Shown: positions 16,811-28,766 of the stretch, in pieces
How the letters are laid out: each line of letters opens with the position of its first letter
Numbering within the stretch: position 1 is the stretch's first letter
Assembly (NCBI RefSeq): GCF_027923905.1
Contig: NZ_AP026966.1
Span: 2,171,001 to 2,235,000 of the forward strand
DNA: 64,000 bases
Direction: 5' to 3'
From: Massilia varians
GTDB lineage: Bacteria > Pseudomonadota > Gammaproteobacteria > Burkholderiales > Burkholderiaceae_D
Program-made: the position numbers and the translations under genes
Notes under the pieces: generated by a model
Database searches by the model: none
The model's input: only the letters and a program-made list of their open reading frames with translations
Told to the model about the DNA's origin: nothing

Positions 16811-16911
16811 GTAGGGTGGTCGACTCTGCCGACCGCGCGTTCAGCTCCGGTATGGTTTGCCACAGCGCATCCGATAGTTGGACGCGCGGTCGGCGAAGCC
16901 GACCACCCTAC
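16811..16911. repeat. GTAGGGTGG-type inverted-repeat element, copy 1
   Basis: This 101-bp element begins GTAGGGTGGTCGACTCTG and ends GCCGACCACCCTAC, so its ends are inverted copies of each other. It is about 80 percent identical by eye to the 101-bp copy at 54408-54508 and shares its outer arms with the copy at 24666-24772. It fills the gap between the cytochrome operon and the exonuclease gene, ending 2 bp before the exonuclease stop codon. Confidence 0.85.
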
Positions 16912-16913
16912 GG

Positions 16914-17507
16914 CTACGAAGCGCGGCGCGGCGGCAGGCTGCTGTCGTCGGCGGGCGGCTGGGCGAGCCAGTGGCGGTACAGGCGCAGCGCCACGTGGGC
17001 GTCGTCAGCCGCGTACAGCAGCTGCTTTTCGCTCAGCTGGGGCAGGGCCCAGTTGGTGGTGGTGATGCGGCGCGACTTCTGCAGGCGCTGGCCGAAGAAA
17101 CGCGCCACCGCGGTCTTGGCGCCGAGCGTGTTGCGCTCGCCGCGCCGGCGCATGGCCGTGGCCAGGTCGAGCACCTTGTGCGCGTCGATGCCGAGCTTGC
17201 TGCGCAGGCGCTTCAGGTCGTCGCCCAGGCCGAAGCCGACCTTCAGGATGCGCTCCGATTCGAGCACCGGCTTGAGCACTTCCAGCGCGGTCTGCGCGTT
17301 GGCGGCGCTGCCGATCTGGAACAGGTAGGCCAGTTCGTCGGTGGCAAGCTGCACCAGGTGCGGCCCGGTCGAAACCTCGCCCTTGGAGAAGGTCGGCTTG
17401 GATTCGGTGTCGAAACCGATCACGTCGGCCTGCGACAGCGCCGCCAGGCGGATGCCTTCGTAGGGCGGCAGCAGCTCGCTTGCGTCGGCGACGCTCGGCC
17501 CGGTCAT
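16914..17507 (-). CDS. Ribonuclease D-like 3'-5' exonuclease
   Basis: The 197-residue product is a stand-alone DEDD-family exonuclease domain without the HRDC domains of full RNase D. The acidic motifs are FDTESKP (Exo I), VGFGLGDDLKRL (Exo II) and LLYAADDAHVALRLY (Exo III, the Tyr-less or shifted DEDDy form). LVQLATDELAYLF and LGAKTAVARFFG are also typical. It should trim single-stranded RNA or DNA ends. Its ATG overlaps the stop of proQ by one base (TGATG at 17505-17509), so the two are translationally coupled. Confidence 0.85.
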   Translation of the reverse strand: MTGPSVADASELLPPYEGIRLAALSQADVIGFDTESKPTFSKGEVSTGPHLVQLATDELAYLFQIGSAANAQTALEVLKPVLESERILKVGFGLGDDLKRLRSKLGIDAHKVLDLATAMRRRGERNTLGAKTAVARFFGQRLQKSRRITTTNWALPQLSEKQLLYAADDAHVALRLYRHWLAQPPADDSSLPPRRAS

Positions 17508-18076
17508 CAGTTGCGCGAGAACTTGGCCGCGAGGGCGTTCAGCTTTTCCTGGCGCTGGCGGTTCGCCTCTTCGGCCGCGGCCGCCTCGCGCTCGGCTTTC
17601 TTGCGCTCGGCTTCCTTCTTGAAGCGTTCCTGCAGCTGTTCCTTGGCGTGCTGGCGGTGGGTGTCGGTGACTTCGGCGCCCGGGCTGCCGTCGAGGTTGT
17701 AGCGCACTTTGGCCTTTTCCATGGCGCGCAGGTAGCGCATCGAGCCGGTGTGGATGCCGAGCGCGACGCGCATGGCCTTGCGGTTCAGGTCGGGCATCTG
17801 CGCCAGCAGCTGCTTGTCGATGCCGATCGCCAGCGGCAGGCAGTCGCGGAAGGCCGGGAACTGCTGTTGCAGCTGCTTGAGCAGGGCGCGGGCGGACGGG
17901 GCCGGCGGGGCCGGGGCGGCGGCCGGCGCTTCTGCGGCAGGCGCGTCGCCGGCAGTGCTTTCCTGTGCTGGCGCCGGGGTGGACGTGTCCACGGACGGCG
18001 AGTCCGGCGTGTCAGGCGTGGCAGGAGCGGTGGTGTCGACGGTCTCGGCAGCGGTAGTGGTATTCATTGACTTCAT
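17507..18076 (-). CDS. proQ: ProQ/FinO family RNA chaperone
   Basis: The 189-residue product has a low-complexity Thr/Ala/Pro-rich N-terminus (residues 1-58). The FinO/ProQ RNA-binding domain follows (about 60-145), with LLKQLQQQFPAFRDCLPLAIG, RKAMRVALGIHTGSMRYL and RYNLDG. The C-terminal tail is strongly charged and Lys/Arg/Glu-rich, probably helical. Proteins of this family bind structured small RNAs and mRNA 3' ends. The short C-terminal tail without a Tudor-like domain fits FinO-type betaproteobacterial members. It is co-transcribed with an exonuclease gene, which suggests a joint role in RNA turnover. Confidence 0.88.
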   Translation of the reverse strand: MKSMNTTTAAETVDTTAPATPDTPDSPSVDTSTPAPAQESTAGDAPAAEAPAAAPAPPAPSARALLKQLQQQFPAFRDCLPLAIGIDKQLLAQMPDLNRKAMRVALGIHTGSMRYLRAMEKAKVRYNLDGSPGAEVTDTHRQHAKEQLQERFKKEAERKKAEREAAAAEEANRQRQEKLNALAAKFSRN

Positions 18077-18131
18077 TGTAAGAACGGGAAAGCGAAGGAT
18101 AGCACGGCGCCCGACTGGCAGTGCGGGCCGT

Positions 18132-18159
18132 ATTGTACTTGTTCCATTAATCTTGAGAA
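18132..18159 (-). promoter_or_regulatory. Candidate proQ promoter
   Basis: Read on the minus strand, TTCTCA (18154-18159) and TACAAT (18132-18137) are separated by 16 bp, in an AT-rich patch upstream of the proQ start. Each hexamer matches the sigma-70 consensus at four or five positions. Confidence 0.4.
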
Positions 18160-18294
18160 TTTGATTGAAGATGGGAAGCAGACAGGCAGGCGTGCGGCCG
18201 TGAAATCGTGTATGATCCGCCCCTTGCCTTGCGCACGGCTTGCGCCGTCGCAGATGGCCCAGAGGACTGGCGACATACCTGTGACATATTCAGC

Positions 18295-18333
18295 TTGGTG
18301 ATATCCCATATGGGATATTTCAATTATCACCAA
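18295..18333. promoter_or_regulatory. Nested palindromes, possible operator
   Basis: A perfect 18-bp palindrome, ATATCCCATATGGGATAT (18301-18318), lies inside an outer inverted repeat TTGGTGAT (18295-18302) and ATCACCAA (18326-18333). The structure ends just before a candidate -10 box (18348-18353) and overlaps the place where a -35 would be. This geometry fits a repressor-binding site. Confidence 0.45.
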
Positions 18334-18359
18334 TTCTTGCAATACGGCATAATAGCGCC

Positions 18360-18419
18360 TTCCTCGTGTTCTTCCCTGAACATGAGATGCAAGCCCGTTT
18401 CATCCGACGGGCTTTTTTT
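18360..18419 (+). ncRNA. Candidate small RNA with intrinsic terminator upstream of rpoD
   Basis: Downstream of a CATAAT box (18348-18353) lie two stem-loops in 60 bp. The first is CTCGTGTTC/GAACATGAG (18363-18386) and the second is a terminator hairpin followed by seven T. Nothing codes here. Neither proQ (opposite strand) nor rpoD (starting 220 bp later) needs this terminator, so a short independent transcript is the simplest reading. No known RNA family was recognised. An attenuated rpoD leader is the alternative. Confidence 0.4.
18391..18419 (+). terminator. Intrinsic terminator upstream of rpoD
   Basis: The stem AAGCCCGT/ACGGGCTT (18391-18398 and 18407-18414), an 8-nt loop and a T7 run form a standard rho-independent terminator. 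The rest of the 18420-18642 leader shows no clear structure or gene. Confidence 0.75.
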
Positions 18420-18642
18420 CGTTCCGACATGCACACCGTGATTTTAAACACCGTCCATTGCTCCCCAGCCCGCCGCCACCCCGCCAGGAGTGCAGGCCGC
18501 CCTGGGGAAGACGTGCTTGAAGTCCACGTGTGCGCCCTCAGCTAGGGCCATCCCGCTTCCAAACCCACACCGGACCCGGCCGAGGGTCCCGCTGACATTG
18601 ATTCGCAGGCAGCCATATGCCTCGACTGGAGAGAGCTTTACT

Positions 18643-21363
<2,721 letters not shown>

Positions 21364-21380
21364 TTTTTACCATTTGGTAA

Positions 21381-21417
21381 AAAATGCCGCTCAGTGTCTG
21401 CTGAGCGGCATTTTTTT
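21381..21417 (+). terminator. Intrinsic terminator of rpoD
   Basis: A 14-bp stem (AAAATGCCGCTCAG, 21381-21394, with its complement at 21401-21414), a 6-nt loop and a T7 run follow the rpoD stop by 18 bp. Confidence 0.88.
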
Positions 21418-21483
21418 CGTCCGTGCGTCGTCCGTGCCGGGTTTGCGTTATCTTTTACATAAGATTCCGACCCGGCGCACACC

Positions 21484-22260
21484 ATGAAAGCACCCGCCAT
21501 CCTCACCGCCGCCGTCGCCCTGTGCGCGGCCAGCGCCCAGGCCCAGGACAAGATCGAGTCCGACCGCCCCGACTTCGTCGAGTCGAGCAAGGTGGTCGGC
21601 AAGGGCCGCTTCCAGTTCGAAGCCGGCCTGCTGGTCGAGCGCGAACGCAACGCAGGGACGCGCGAACGCACCCTGTCGACGCCGACCCTGCTGCGTTTCG
21701 GCATCGCGGACACGCTCGAATTGCGGGTCGAGACCGACGGCCGCATGAACCGCCACAGCACGGAAGAGGGCCGGCGCACGACTGCCGCCGGCTACGGCGA
21801 CACGGCGCTGGGCCTGAGCTGGCACGTGCTCGATGGCGGCGAGGGGCGGCCCTCGATGGCCGTGCTGGTCTCGGCCGAGTTCGACAGCGGCTCGCGCGCC
21901 TTCCGCGGCGACGGCGTGCGTCCCGCGCTGCGCGTGGTCGGCGAGTGGGAATTGTCGAAGGAGATGACGCTGGGCGTGATGCCCGGCATCGGCGTCGAGC
22001 GCGACGAGGGCGGGCGCTACCGCTACGGCATGCTCGGCGTCGCGCTCGAAAAGGAATTCGGCCAGCGCTGGAGCGGCTTTGCCGAAGTGGCGCTGCCGCA
22101 CATCGCGCGTAGCCGCCATGGCGGCACCGAAGCGAGCTTCGATATCGGCGCCGCCTACCTCCTGTCGAAAGACGTGCAGCTGGACGCCATGCTGTCGCGT
22201 GGACTCAACAGCCGCACGCCGGACGTCGCCTTCACCGTCGGCCTGTCGATCCGGCGCTGA
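21484..22260 (+). CDS. Outer-membrane beta-barrel protein, MetA/phenol-degradation-like transporter family
   Basis: The 258-residue product has a signal peptide (MKAPAILTAAVALCAASAQA) followed by DKIESDRPDFVESSKVVGKG. That opening and the many alternating amphipathic strands match the putative outer-membrane transporters grouped as Phenol_MetA_deg (PF13557). The protein ends in a beta-strand, FTVGLSIRR, with a non-aromatic last residue, which is unusual for a barrel. It stands alone between rpoD and the glycoside hydrolase gene. The transported substrate is unknown. Confidence 0.75.
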   Translation: MKAPAILTAAVALCAASAQAQDKIESDRPDFVESSKVVGKGRFQFEAGLLVERERNAGTRERTLSTPTLLRFGIADTLELRVETDGRMNRHSTEEGRRTTAAGYGDTALGLSWHVLDGGEGRPSMAVLVSAEFDSGSRAFRGDGVRPALRVVGEWELSKEMTLGVMPGIGVERDEGGRYRYGMLGVALEKEFGQRWSGFAEVALPHIARSRHGGTEASFDIGAAYLLSKDVQLDAMLSRGLNSRTPDVAFTVGLSIRR

Positions 22261-22465
22261 GCGCCGTCTCCCCGCAGATCCTCCTTGACCGGGATGTCCT
22301 CATGCATCCCAGTTATGCCGCCTGTTCCGAATTTCATTGGTTGTCAAAATTGCTCCCGCGTACTCTGTTTCGCGGATGGCAACACATCGGCGCGTGGAGA
22401 GGCGCCGGGGACCGCCACCAGCGCTCCCCTGGTGCGTTCACCTCAACCTGCAAAAAAAAGACAAC

Positions 22466-24661
22466 ATGAAAGAACTTTTGCTTGCAGCGGCAGCCGCCAT
22501 GCTCGTCGCTTCCATGTCCCACGCCGATGCACAAACCGTGTCGCCCAAGCGCGAGATGCGCGGCGTGTGGATCAGCACCCACATCAGCCTGGACTGGCCG
22601 AGCCGTCTCGACACCCCGGCCCAGCAGCAGGCCAAGCTCAAGGCCATCCTGGACCACAACAAGGCGACCGGCATGAACGCCGCCTTCCTGCAGGTGCGCA
22701 GCCAGGCCGACGCCATGTACCCGAGCGAGCTGGAACCGTGGTCCTACTACCTGACCAACCAGCAGGGCCGCGCGCCCAGCCCGGCCTGGGATCCGCTGCA
22801 ATTTGCGATCGACGAGACCCGCAAGCGCGGCATGGAATTCCATGCCTGGATCAATCCCTACCGCGCGGTGGCGACCGCCTCCAACCAGACCAACCCGGCG
22901 ATGTACGCGCCCAACCACGTCTCGCTCGCCCATCCGGAGTGGCTGCTGACGGTCGGCACCGTCAAGATCCTGAACCCGGGCCTGCCGCAGGTGCGCGACC
23001 ACGTCGTCAACGTCATCATGGACATCGTCAACCGCTACGACGTCGACGGCATCCATTTCGACGACTACTTCTACCCGAGCGGCACCACCGGCGACGCGGC
23101 CGCCTTCGCCGCCGACCCGCGTGGCTTCCCGAACACGCCCGAGGGCCTGGCCGACTGGCGCCGCGACAACATCAACCTTCTCATCGCACGCGTCAATGAC
23201 AGCATCCGCGCCGTGAAACCCTGGGTGAAGTTCGGCGTCTCGCCCTCCGGCATCTACCGCAGCAGCACCGATCCGGCGGTCGGCTCGCCGACCTCGGCCG
23301 GCGCCTCGCAGCACTACAGTTCCATGTTCGCCGACACCCGCAAGTGGATCCGCGAAGGCTGGGTCGACTACCTGGCGCCGCAGGTCTACTGGTACATCGG
23401 CCAGACCGGCTCGGACTACAAGCTTCTGGTGCCGTGGTGGAACGACAACGCCTACGAGCGCCACATGTACATCGGCCTGGCCGACTACAAGATGAATACG
23501 GCCGGCTGGCTCGATCCGAACCAGATCAACAACCAGATCGCGATGAACCGCGCGCACGCGAACATCGGCGGCCAGGTCCACTTCCGCCACCAGTTCCTGC
23601 AGAACGACCCGCTCGGCTACCGCACTTCGCTGAAGGACAGCACCTATGCGCGCCCGGCACTGCTGCCGACCATGGCCTGGAAGGGCACGACGGCGCCCGC
23701 CGCACCGGCGGGACTGGCCGCCAGCACGGGCGACAACAACGCGGTGCACCTGGCCTGGGCGCCGGCGCCGGATACCGCCGACGAATTCGAGAAGACCCGC
23801 AGGTACGCCATCTACCGCTCGCCGGAGCGCGAGATGGACCTGGACAACCCGGCCAACCTGCTGGGCGTGACCGACACCGCCACCCATGCCTTCGCCGACG
23901 GCAGCGTCGCACCTGGCCAGTATTACTACTACACGGTGACGGCGCTGAACCGCCTCAGCAGCGAGAGCGCGCGCGCGGCCACGGTCAGCAACGACTTCGA
24001 GGCGCCGACCATGCGCACCCGCGATGTATCGGTACGGCTTGCGAACGGCACTGCCTCGATCGCCGCCAGCGAGCTCGATGGCGGCACCAGCGACAACTGG
24101 GGCGTGGAGTCGCTCAGCGCCTCGCGCACCAGCTTCTCATGCGCGGACATCGGCGCCCAGAAGGTGGTGCTGAGCGCCGTCGACAAGGGCGGCAACAGCG
24201 CCAGCGCGGAAGGCCTAGTGCAGGTGCTGGGCCACGTGCCGCAGCCGGCGATCAGCGTAACCCCGGGCGCGGGTGAGGCGACCGGCCTGCCGGCCAACAC
24301 CATCGCGCTGGGCTACGGTCCGCAGAGCGTGAGCTTGACCGCGAGCGATGCGGCCGGCGCGTCGACCTTCAGCTGGAGCCCGGCGGGCGGGCTGTCGACC
24401 GCGACGGGCGCGGTGACCAGCTTTGCGCCGCTTGCTGCCGGCAGCTTCGTCTTCACCGCGCAGGCGGCCAGCCCGGAGAGCTGCTTCGCGCAAGCCAGCA
24501 CCACGGTAAACGTGATCGATGCGCGCTGCGGCGAGGGCAAGGTAATGGTGTGTAACAAGACCGGCAGCGCGGGCAATCCGGGGGCGCAGGTGTGCGTGTC
24601 GCCGAATGCGGTGCCGGCCTTCCTGAAGAAGGGGAGTGCGCTGGGGGCGTGTGCTGGTTGA
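22466..24661 (+). CDS. Secreted GHL10-type family 10-like glycosyl hydrolase with Fn3-like domain
   Basis: The 731-residue product starts at the ATG at 22466 (signal peptide MKELLLAAAAAMLVASMSHA). Residues about 28-340 form a GHL10 TIM barrel, with REMRGVWISTHISLDWPS, MNAAFLQVRSQADAMYPSE, AWINPYR, YDVDGIHFDDYFYP and DYLAPQVYW. These resemble YngK-like hydrolases thought to act on peptidoglycan or polysaccharide. A fibronectin III-like module follows (about 410-510), then Ig-like repeats. The C-terminal 40 residues (CGEGKVMVCNKTGSAG) look like a small cysteine-containing cap. The exact substrate is unknown. Confidence 0.85.
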   Translation: MKELLLAAAAAMLVASMSHADAQTVSPKREMRGVWISTHISLDWPSRLDTPAQQQAKLKAILDHNKATGMNAAFLQVRSQADAMYPSELEPWSYYLTNQQGRAPSPAWDPLQFAIDETRKRGMEFHAWINPYRAVATASNQTNPAMYAPNHVSLAHPEWLLTVGTVKILNPGLPQVRDHVVNVIMDIVNRYDVDGIHFDDYFYPSGTTGDAAAFAADPRGFPNTPEGLADWRRDNINLLIARVNDSIRAVKPWVKFGVSPSGIYRSSTDPAVGSPTSAGASQHYSSMFADTRKWIREGWVDYLAPQVYWYIGQTGSDYKLLVPWWNDNAYERHMYIGLADYKMNTAGWLDPNQINNQIAMNRAHANIGGQVHFRHQFLQNDPLGYRTSLKDSTYARPALLPTMAWKGTTAPAAPAGLAASTGDNNAVHLAWAPAPDTADEFEKTRRYAIYRSPEREMDLDNPANLLGVTDTATHAFADGSVAPGQYYYYTVTALNRLSSESARAATVSNDFEAPTMRTRDVSVRLANGTASIAASELDGGTSDNWGVESLSASRTSFSCADIGAQKVVLSAVDKGGNSASAEGLVQVLGHVPQPAISVTPGAGEATGLPANTIALGYGPQSVSLTASDAAGASTFSWSPAGGLSTATGAVTSFAPLAAGSFVFTAQAASPESCFAQASTTVNVIDARCGEGKVMVCNKTGSAGNPGAQVCVSPNAVPAFLKKGSALGACAG

Positions 24662-24665
24662 TCTT

Positions 24666-24772
24666 GTAGGGTGGTCGGCTTCGCCGACCGCGCGTTCACA
24701 TCACGGTACTGCTGCCTGTTCGGCTGTTCATCTCCCGATTGAACGCGTGTACGGCAAAGCCGTACACCCTAC
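24666..24772. repeat. GTAGGGTGG-type inverted-repeat element, copy 2
   Basis: This 107-bp element opens GTAGGGTGGTCGGCTTCG and ends GCCGTACACCCTAC. The outer arms are the same as in the copies at 16811 and 54408, but the core differs. It lies between two convergent genes (glycoside hydrolase and ppc), where a transcript-ending hairpin would serve both. Confidence 0.82.
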
Positions 24773-24787
24773 GAGAAGCGGCTGCGC

Positions 24788-27634
24788 TTAGCCGGTGTTT
24801 CTCAGCCCCGCCGCCACGCCGTTGATGGACAGGTGAATTCCGCGGTGCACGCGCGGATCCACATTGTCCCCCAGCTTGCGGCGGCGATGGATCAGTTCCA
24901 CCTGCAGGTGATTCAGCGGATCGAGGTAGGCGAAGCGGTTCTGGATCGAGCGCGCCAGCAGCGGGTTGCCCGCCAGGCGCTCGCTCACGCCGGTCACCGC
25001 CTCCAGGCAGCGCAGGGTTTCGCCATGCTCGGCGGTGATGCGGCGGAAGATGCGCTCGCGCAGCTCCACGTCCGCCACCAGCCCGGCATAGCGCGAGGCG
25101 ATCGCCAGGTCGGTCTTGGCCAGCACCATGTCCATGTTCGACAGCAGGGTCGCGAAGAACGGCCAGCTTCTACTCATCTCCTGCAGCAGCGTCAGGCGCT
25201 CGCCGCGCTCGCCATCGGCCAGCCAGCCGCTCACCGCGGTGCCGAAGCCGTACCAGCCCGGCAGCAGCAGGCGGCACTGGCCCCACGAGAAGCCCCAGGG
25301 AATCGCGCGCAGGTCTTCGATGCGGCGCGTCGACTTGCGCGAGGCGGGGCGCGAACCGAGGTTCAGTTCCGCGATCTCGGCGATCGGCGTCGCGCTGAAG
25401 AAGTAGTCGGTGAAGCCGGGGGTCTCGTACACCAGGTTGCGGTAGGCGCGGTAGGCGCGCGCGGACAGCTCGGCCATCACGGCCTCGTAGCGCGCCAGAC
25501 GGGCTTTGTTCATCTCGTCGGCCGGGTGCGGCACCAGGCTCGCTTCCAGCGTGGCCGCCACCAGCAGCTCCAGGTTGCGCCGGCCGATCTCGGGATTCGA
25601 GAACTTCGAGGCGATGATCTCGCCCTGTTCGGTCAGGCGGATCTGGCCGTTGACCGTGCCGGGCGGCTGGGCGCGGATCGCGTCGTAGCTCGGGCCGCCG
25701 CCGCGGCCGACGGTGCCGCCGCGGCCGTGGAACAGGCGCAGCTTGACGCCCTTGGCGGCGAACACGTCGACCAGCTTCAGCTCGGCCTGGTACAGCTCCC
25801 AGTTCGAGGTCAGGAAGCCGCCGTCCTTGTTCGAGTCCGAATAGCCGAGCATGACTTCCTGCAGGCGGCCCTGCCGTTCGATGACGCCGGCTACCAGCGG
25901 GATCGACATCCATTCGTCCATGATGCCGCTGGCGCGCTGCAGGTCGGGGATGGTTTCGAACAGCGGGATCACCATCACGTCGCTGGTGCCGCTCGACACG
26001 CGCATCAGGCCGGTTTCCTTCTGCAGCAGCAGCACTTCCAGCAGGTCCGACACGGTCTCGGTGTGCGAGATGATGTAGTTACGGATTGCGCGGCTGCCGT
26101 AGCGCTGGCGGATGTCGCGCGCGGCGCGCAGGATCGCCAGTTCGGAATTGGTGTCGTCCGAATAGCTCTCGTAGGGCGAATACAGGGGGCGCGGCTGCGC
26201 CAGTTCGCGCAGCAGCAGTGCGACCTTCCGTTCTTCGCTCAGGCCGGCATAGTCGGCTTCGGCTCCCGCGCGCGTAAACAGCTCGGCCAGCACGCGCTCG
26301 TGCACGTCCGAGCTCTGGCGCATGTCGAGCGAGGCCAGGTGGAAGCCGAAGATGCGCGCGGCGCGCTTGAGGCTAGAGAGGCGCGGCTCGATCAGCACGG
26401 CGCCGTGGTTGGCGCGCAGCGAGTCGGCCAGCACCTCCAGGTCGGCCGCGAACAGGGCCGCGTCCAGGTAGGGCGGGGCTTCGCCGACTTCCTTGCGCAG
26501 GATGTGGTCGACGCCCAGTTCGCGCGCGGTGGCGGCCAGGCGCGCGTAGATGCCGATCAGGGCGCGGCGATAGGGTTCGTCGCTGCGGTGCGGGGAATTG
26601 TCGACCGAGGCGTCGGCCAGCGCCTGCATCTGCGGGGTCACCGGCACCATCAGGGTCGAGGTGGACAGTTCGGCGCCGAGGGCGTGCACCTCGTCCAGGT
26701 AGAAGTCGAGGATGGTGGTCGACTGGCGCACCAGCGCATGGCGCATGGTGTCGGCATTCACGTTGGGGTTGCCGTCGCGGTCGCCGCCAATCCAGCTGCC
26801 CATCTGCAGGTACTGGGCGTCGCCCAGCTTCGCTTCGCCGCCGTAGTAGGACGCGATCTCGTCTTCGATGTCGTCGTACAGGCCCGGCACTTCGCGCAGG
26901 AAGGTGATGCGGTAGTAGGACAGCGCATTGTCGATCTCGTCCGCCACGGTCAGCTTGGAGTAGCGCAGCATGCGGGTCTGCCACAGGGTGGCGATGCGTG
27001 CCTGCAGCAGCTGGGTATTGCGCGCCAGCTCCTTGGGTGTCAGGCCGCGGTCGCGCTCGGCCAGCAGGCGCGCGATGTCGTGCTCGGCGTCGAGGATGCT
27101 CTTGCGCTGCACTTCGGTCGGGTGGGCGGTGAGGACCGGCGAAATCAGGGCGTCCTTGAAGAAGTCCTCGACCGCCTCTTGCGGCACGCCGGCGTCACGC
27201 AGCTTGCCGAGCGCATGGCCGACACTGCCCTCGCGCGGCGCGGCGCCGCGCATCAGGTGGGCCCGGCGGCGGCGGATGTGGTGCTGGTCCTCGGCGATGT
27301 TGGCCAGGTGCGAGAAATAGGAGAAGGCGCGCACCACCGAAATGGTCTGGTCGCGCGTGAGCCGGTGCAGCAGGGTGGTGAGTTCCTCGCCGGCGACCGG
27401 GTCGGCGTCGCGGCGGAAACGCACCGCCGTCTGGCGGATGGTCTCGACCACCTCGAACACGGCTTCGCCTTCCTGTTCGCGCAGCACGTCGCCGAGCAGG
27501 CGGCCGAGCAGGCGGATATCTTCTTTCAAGGGCGCGTCCTTGTCCAGGGCGGGCTGTACGGCAGGGTTGTCTAGTGCAGCAGGGTTTTCCATATCGACCA
27601 CAAATGAATTGTTAGTGCCATGGCGGTTGGCCAT
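24788..27634 (-). CDS. ppc: Phosphoenolpyruvate carboxylase
   Basis: The enzyme carboxylates PEP to oxaloacetate to refill the TCA cycle. From the ATG at 27634 it has 948 residues, close to the usual 880-950. Signature motifs are [13 protein letters not shown] (catalytic His), [28 protein letters not shown] (active-site loop), [12 protein letters not shown] and the C-terminal NTG, which ends the protein as in all PEPCs. The N-terminal start is uncertain; ATGs at 27694 and 27592 are in frame and none has a strong ribosome site. It is divergent from hemC with a short shared promoter region. Confidence 0.95.
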   Translation of the reverse strand: MANRHGTNNSFVVDMENPAALDNPAVQPALDKDAPLKEDIRLLGRLLGDVLREQEGEAVFEVVETIRQTAVRFRRDADPVAGEELTTLLHRLTRDQTISVVRAFSYFSHLANIAEDQHHIRRRRAHLMRGAAPREGSVGHALGKLRDAGVPQEAVEDFFKDALISPVLTAHPTEVQRKSILDAEHDIARLLAERDRGLTPKELARNTQLLQARIATLWQTRMLRYSKLTVADEIDNALSYYRITFLREVPGLYDDIEDEIASYYGGEAKLGDAQYLQMGSWIGGDRDGNPNVNADTMRHALVRQSTTILDFYLDEVHALGAELSTSTLMVPVTPQMQALADASVDNSPHRSDEPYRRALIGIYARLAATARELGVDHILRKEVGEAPPYLDAALFAADLEVLADSLRANHGAVLIEPRLSSLKRAARIFGFHLASLDMRQSSDVHERVLAELFTRAGAEADYAGLSEERKVALLLRELAQPRPLYSPYESYSDDTNSELAILRAARDIRQRYGSRAIRNYIISHTETVSDLLEVLLLQKETGLMRVSSGTSDVMVIPLFETIPDLQRASGIMDEWMSIPLVAGVIERQGRLQEVMLGYSDSNKDGGFLTSNWELYQAELKLVDVFAAKGVKLRLFHGRGGTVGRGGGPSYDAIRAQPPGTVNGQIRLTEQGEIIASKFSNPEIGRRNLELLVAATLEASLVPHPADEMNKARLARYEAVMAELSARAYRAYRNLVYETPGFTDYFFSATPIAEIAELNLGSRPASRKSTRRIEDLRAIPWGFSWGQCRLLLPGWYGFGTAVSGWLADGERGERLTLLQEMSRSWPFFATLLSNMDMVLAKTDLAIASRYAGLVADVELRERIFRRITAEHGETLRCLEAVTGVSERLAGNPLLARSIQNRFAYLDPLNHLQVELIHRRRKLGDNVDPRVHRGIHLSINGVAAGLRNTG

Positions 27635-27710
27635 CGTCTGCAGGAGGCCCCATGCTAAAATTTGTGATCTTGAGCAAGGGCCGTTAACCGGCATCGTCCT
27701 GGTAGGCTAG

Positions 27711-28763
27711 ATGACAGTGAAAGAATCCGTGTTGAAAGCAAATGAATCGGCGCAGGAAGCGCCAGCGAAGCTGACGCCTCAAAAGCTCATTATCGCATCC
27801 CGCGAGAGCCGCCTGGCCATGTGGCAGGCGGAACATGTGCGTGCCCGACTCGCCGCATTATATCCGCAGTGCAGCGTTGAAATTCTCGGAATGACAACAC
27901 GCGGCGACCAGATCCTCGACCGGACGCTCTCCAAGGTAGGCGGCAAGGGCCTGTTCGTCAAGGAGCTGGAGGTGGCGATGGCCGAAGGCCGCGCCGACCT
28001 GGCCGTGCACTCGCTCAAGGACGTGCCGATGGAACTGCCGGAAGGCTTCGAGCTGGCCGCCGTGCTCGAGCGCGAAGACCCGCGCGACGCCTTTGTCTCG
28101 AACGATTACGCCGGCCTGGCCGAGCTGCCGGCAGGCAGCATCGTCGGCACCAGCAGCCTGCGCCGTCAGGCCCTGATCGCCGCGCGCTACCCGCACCTGG
28201 TCATCAAGCCGCTGCGCGGCAACCTCGACACCCGTTTGGGCAAGCTGGACCGCGGCGAATATGCCGCCATCATCCTGGCGGCGGCCGGCCTGAAGCGCCT
28301 CGGCCTGCCCCAGCGCATCCGCGCGCTCCTGGAACCCGAAGACAGCCTGCCGGCGGCCGGGCAGGGCGCGATGGCGATCGAGATCGTGAGCAGCGCGCGC
28401 AGCGACGGCGTCGACCTGCGCGCTCTCCTGGCGCCGCTGAACCACGAGGCCACCGCGCGCGCCGTCACGGCCGAGCGCAAGGTCTCGAAGATCTTCGGCG
28501 GCAGCTGCCAGATTCCGCTGGCGGCCTTCGCGACCGTCCAGGGCAGCGCCATGCGCCTGCGCGCGATGGTGGCGACCCCGGACGGTCAGCGCACCGCGCA
28601 GGCCGAGGTGGCGGGCTCCTGGGAGCATCCGGAATTCCTGGGCGAGCAGGTGGCGATCCTGCTGGAAGACCAGGATGCGCATGCGATCCTGGAAGCGTGC
28701 AAGCAGGAGGCGGCGCAGGAGACGGCCGCCGAAGCGTCGCCGGCACCAAGCCAGGGCGGCTGA
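27711..28763 (+). CDS. hemC: Porphobilinogen deaminase (hydroxymethylbilane synthase)
   Basis: The 350-residue enzyme condenses four porphobilinogens to hydroxymethylbilane in haem synthesis. Motifs are [51 protein letters not shown] and the cofactor cysteine in [11 protein letters not shown] (Cys266), where dipyrromethane is attached. An N-terminal extension of about 22 residues and a C-terminal Ala/Glu-rich tail exceed the usual 310 residues. It is the first gene of hemC-hemD-hemX-hemY. Confidence 0.95.
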   Translation: MTVKESVLKANESAQEAPAKLTPQKLIIASRESRLAMWQAEHVRARLAALYPQCSVEILGMTTRGDQILDRTLSKVGGKGLFVKELEVAMAEGRADLAVHSLKDVPMELPEGFELAAVLEREDPRDAFVSNDYAGLAELPAGSIVGTSSLRRQALIAARYPHLVIKPLRGNLDTRLGKLDRGEYAAIILAAAGLKRLGLPQRIRALLEPEDSLPAAGQGAMAIEIVSSARSDGVDLRALLAPLNHEATARAVTAERKVSKIFGGSCQIPLAAFATVQGSAMRLRAMVATPDGQRTAQAEVAGSWEHPEFLGEQVAILLEDQDAHAILEACKQEAAQETAAEASPAPSQGG

Positions 28764-28766
28764 CAC

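Noticed and set aside
24833..27574. A 913-codon plus-strand open frame opposite ppc
   Set aside because: No domains are recognisable and it mirrors a fully supported PEP carboxylase.
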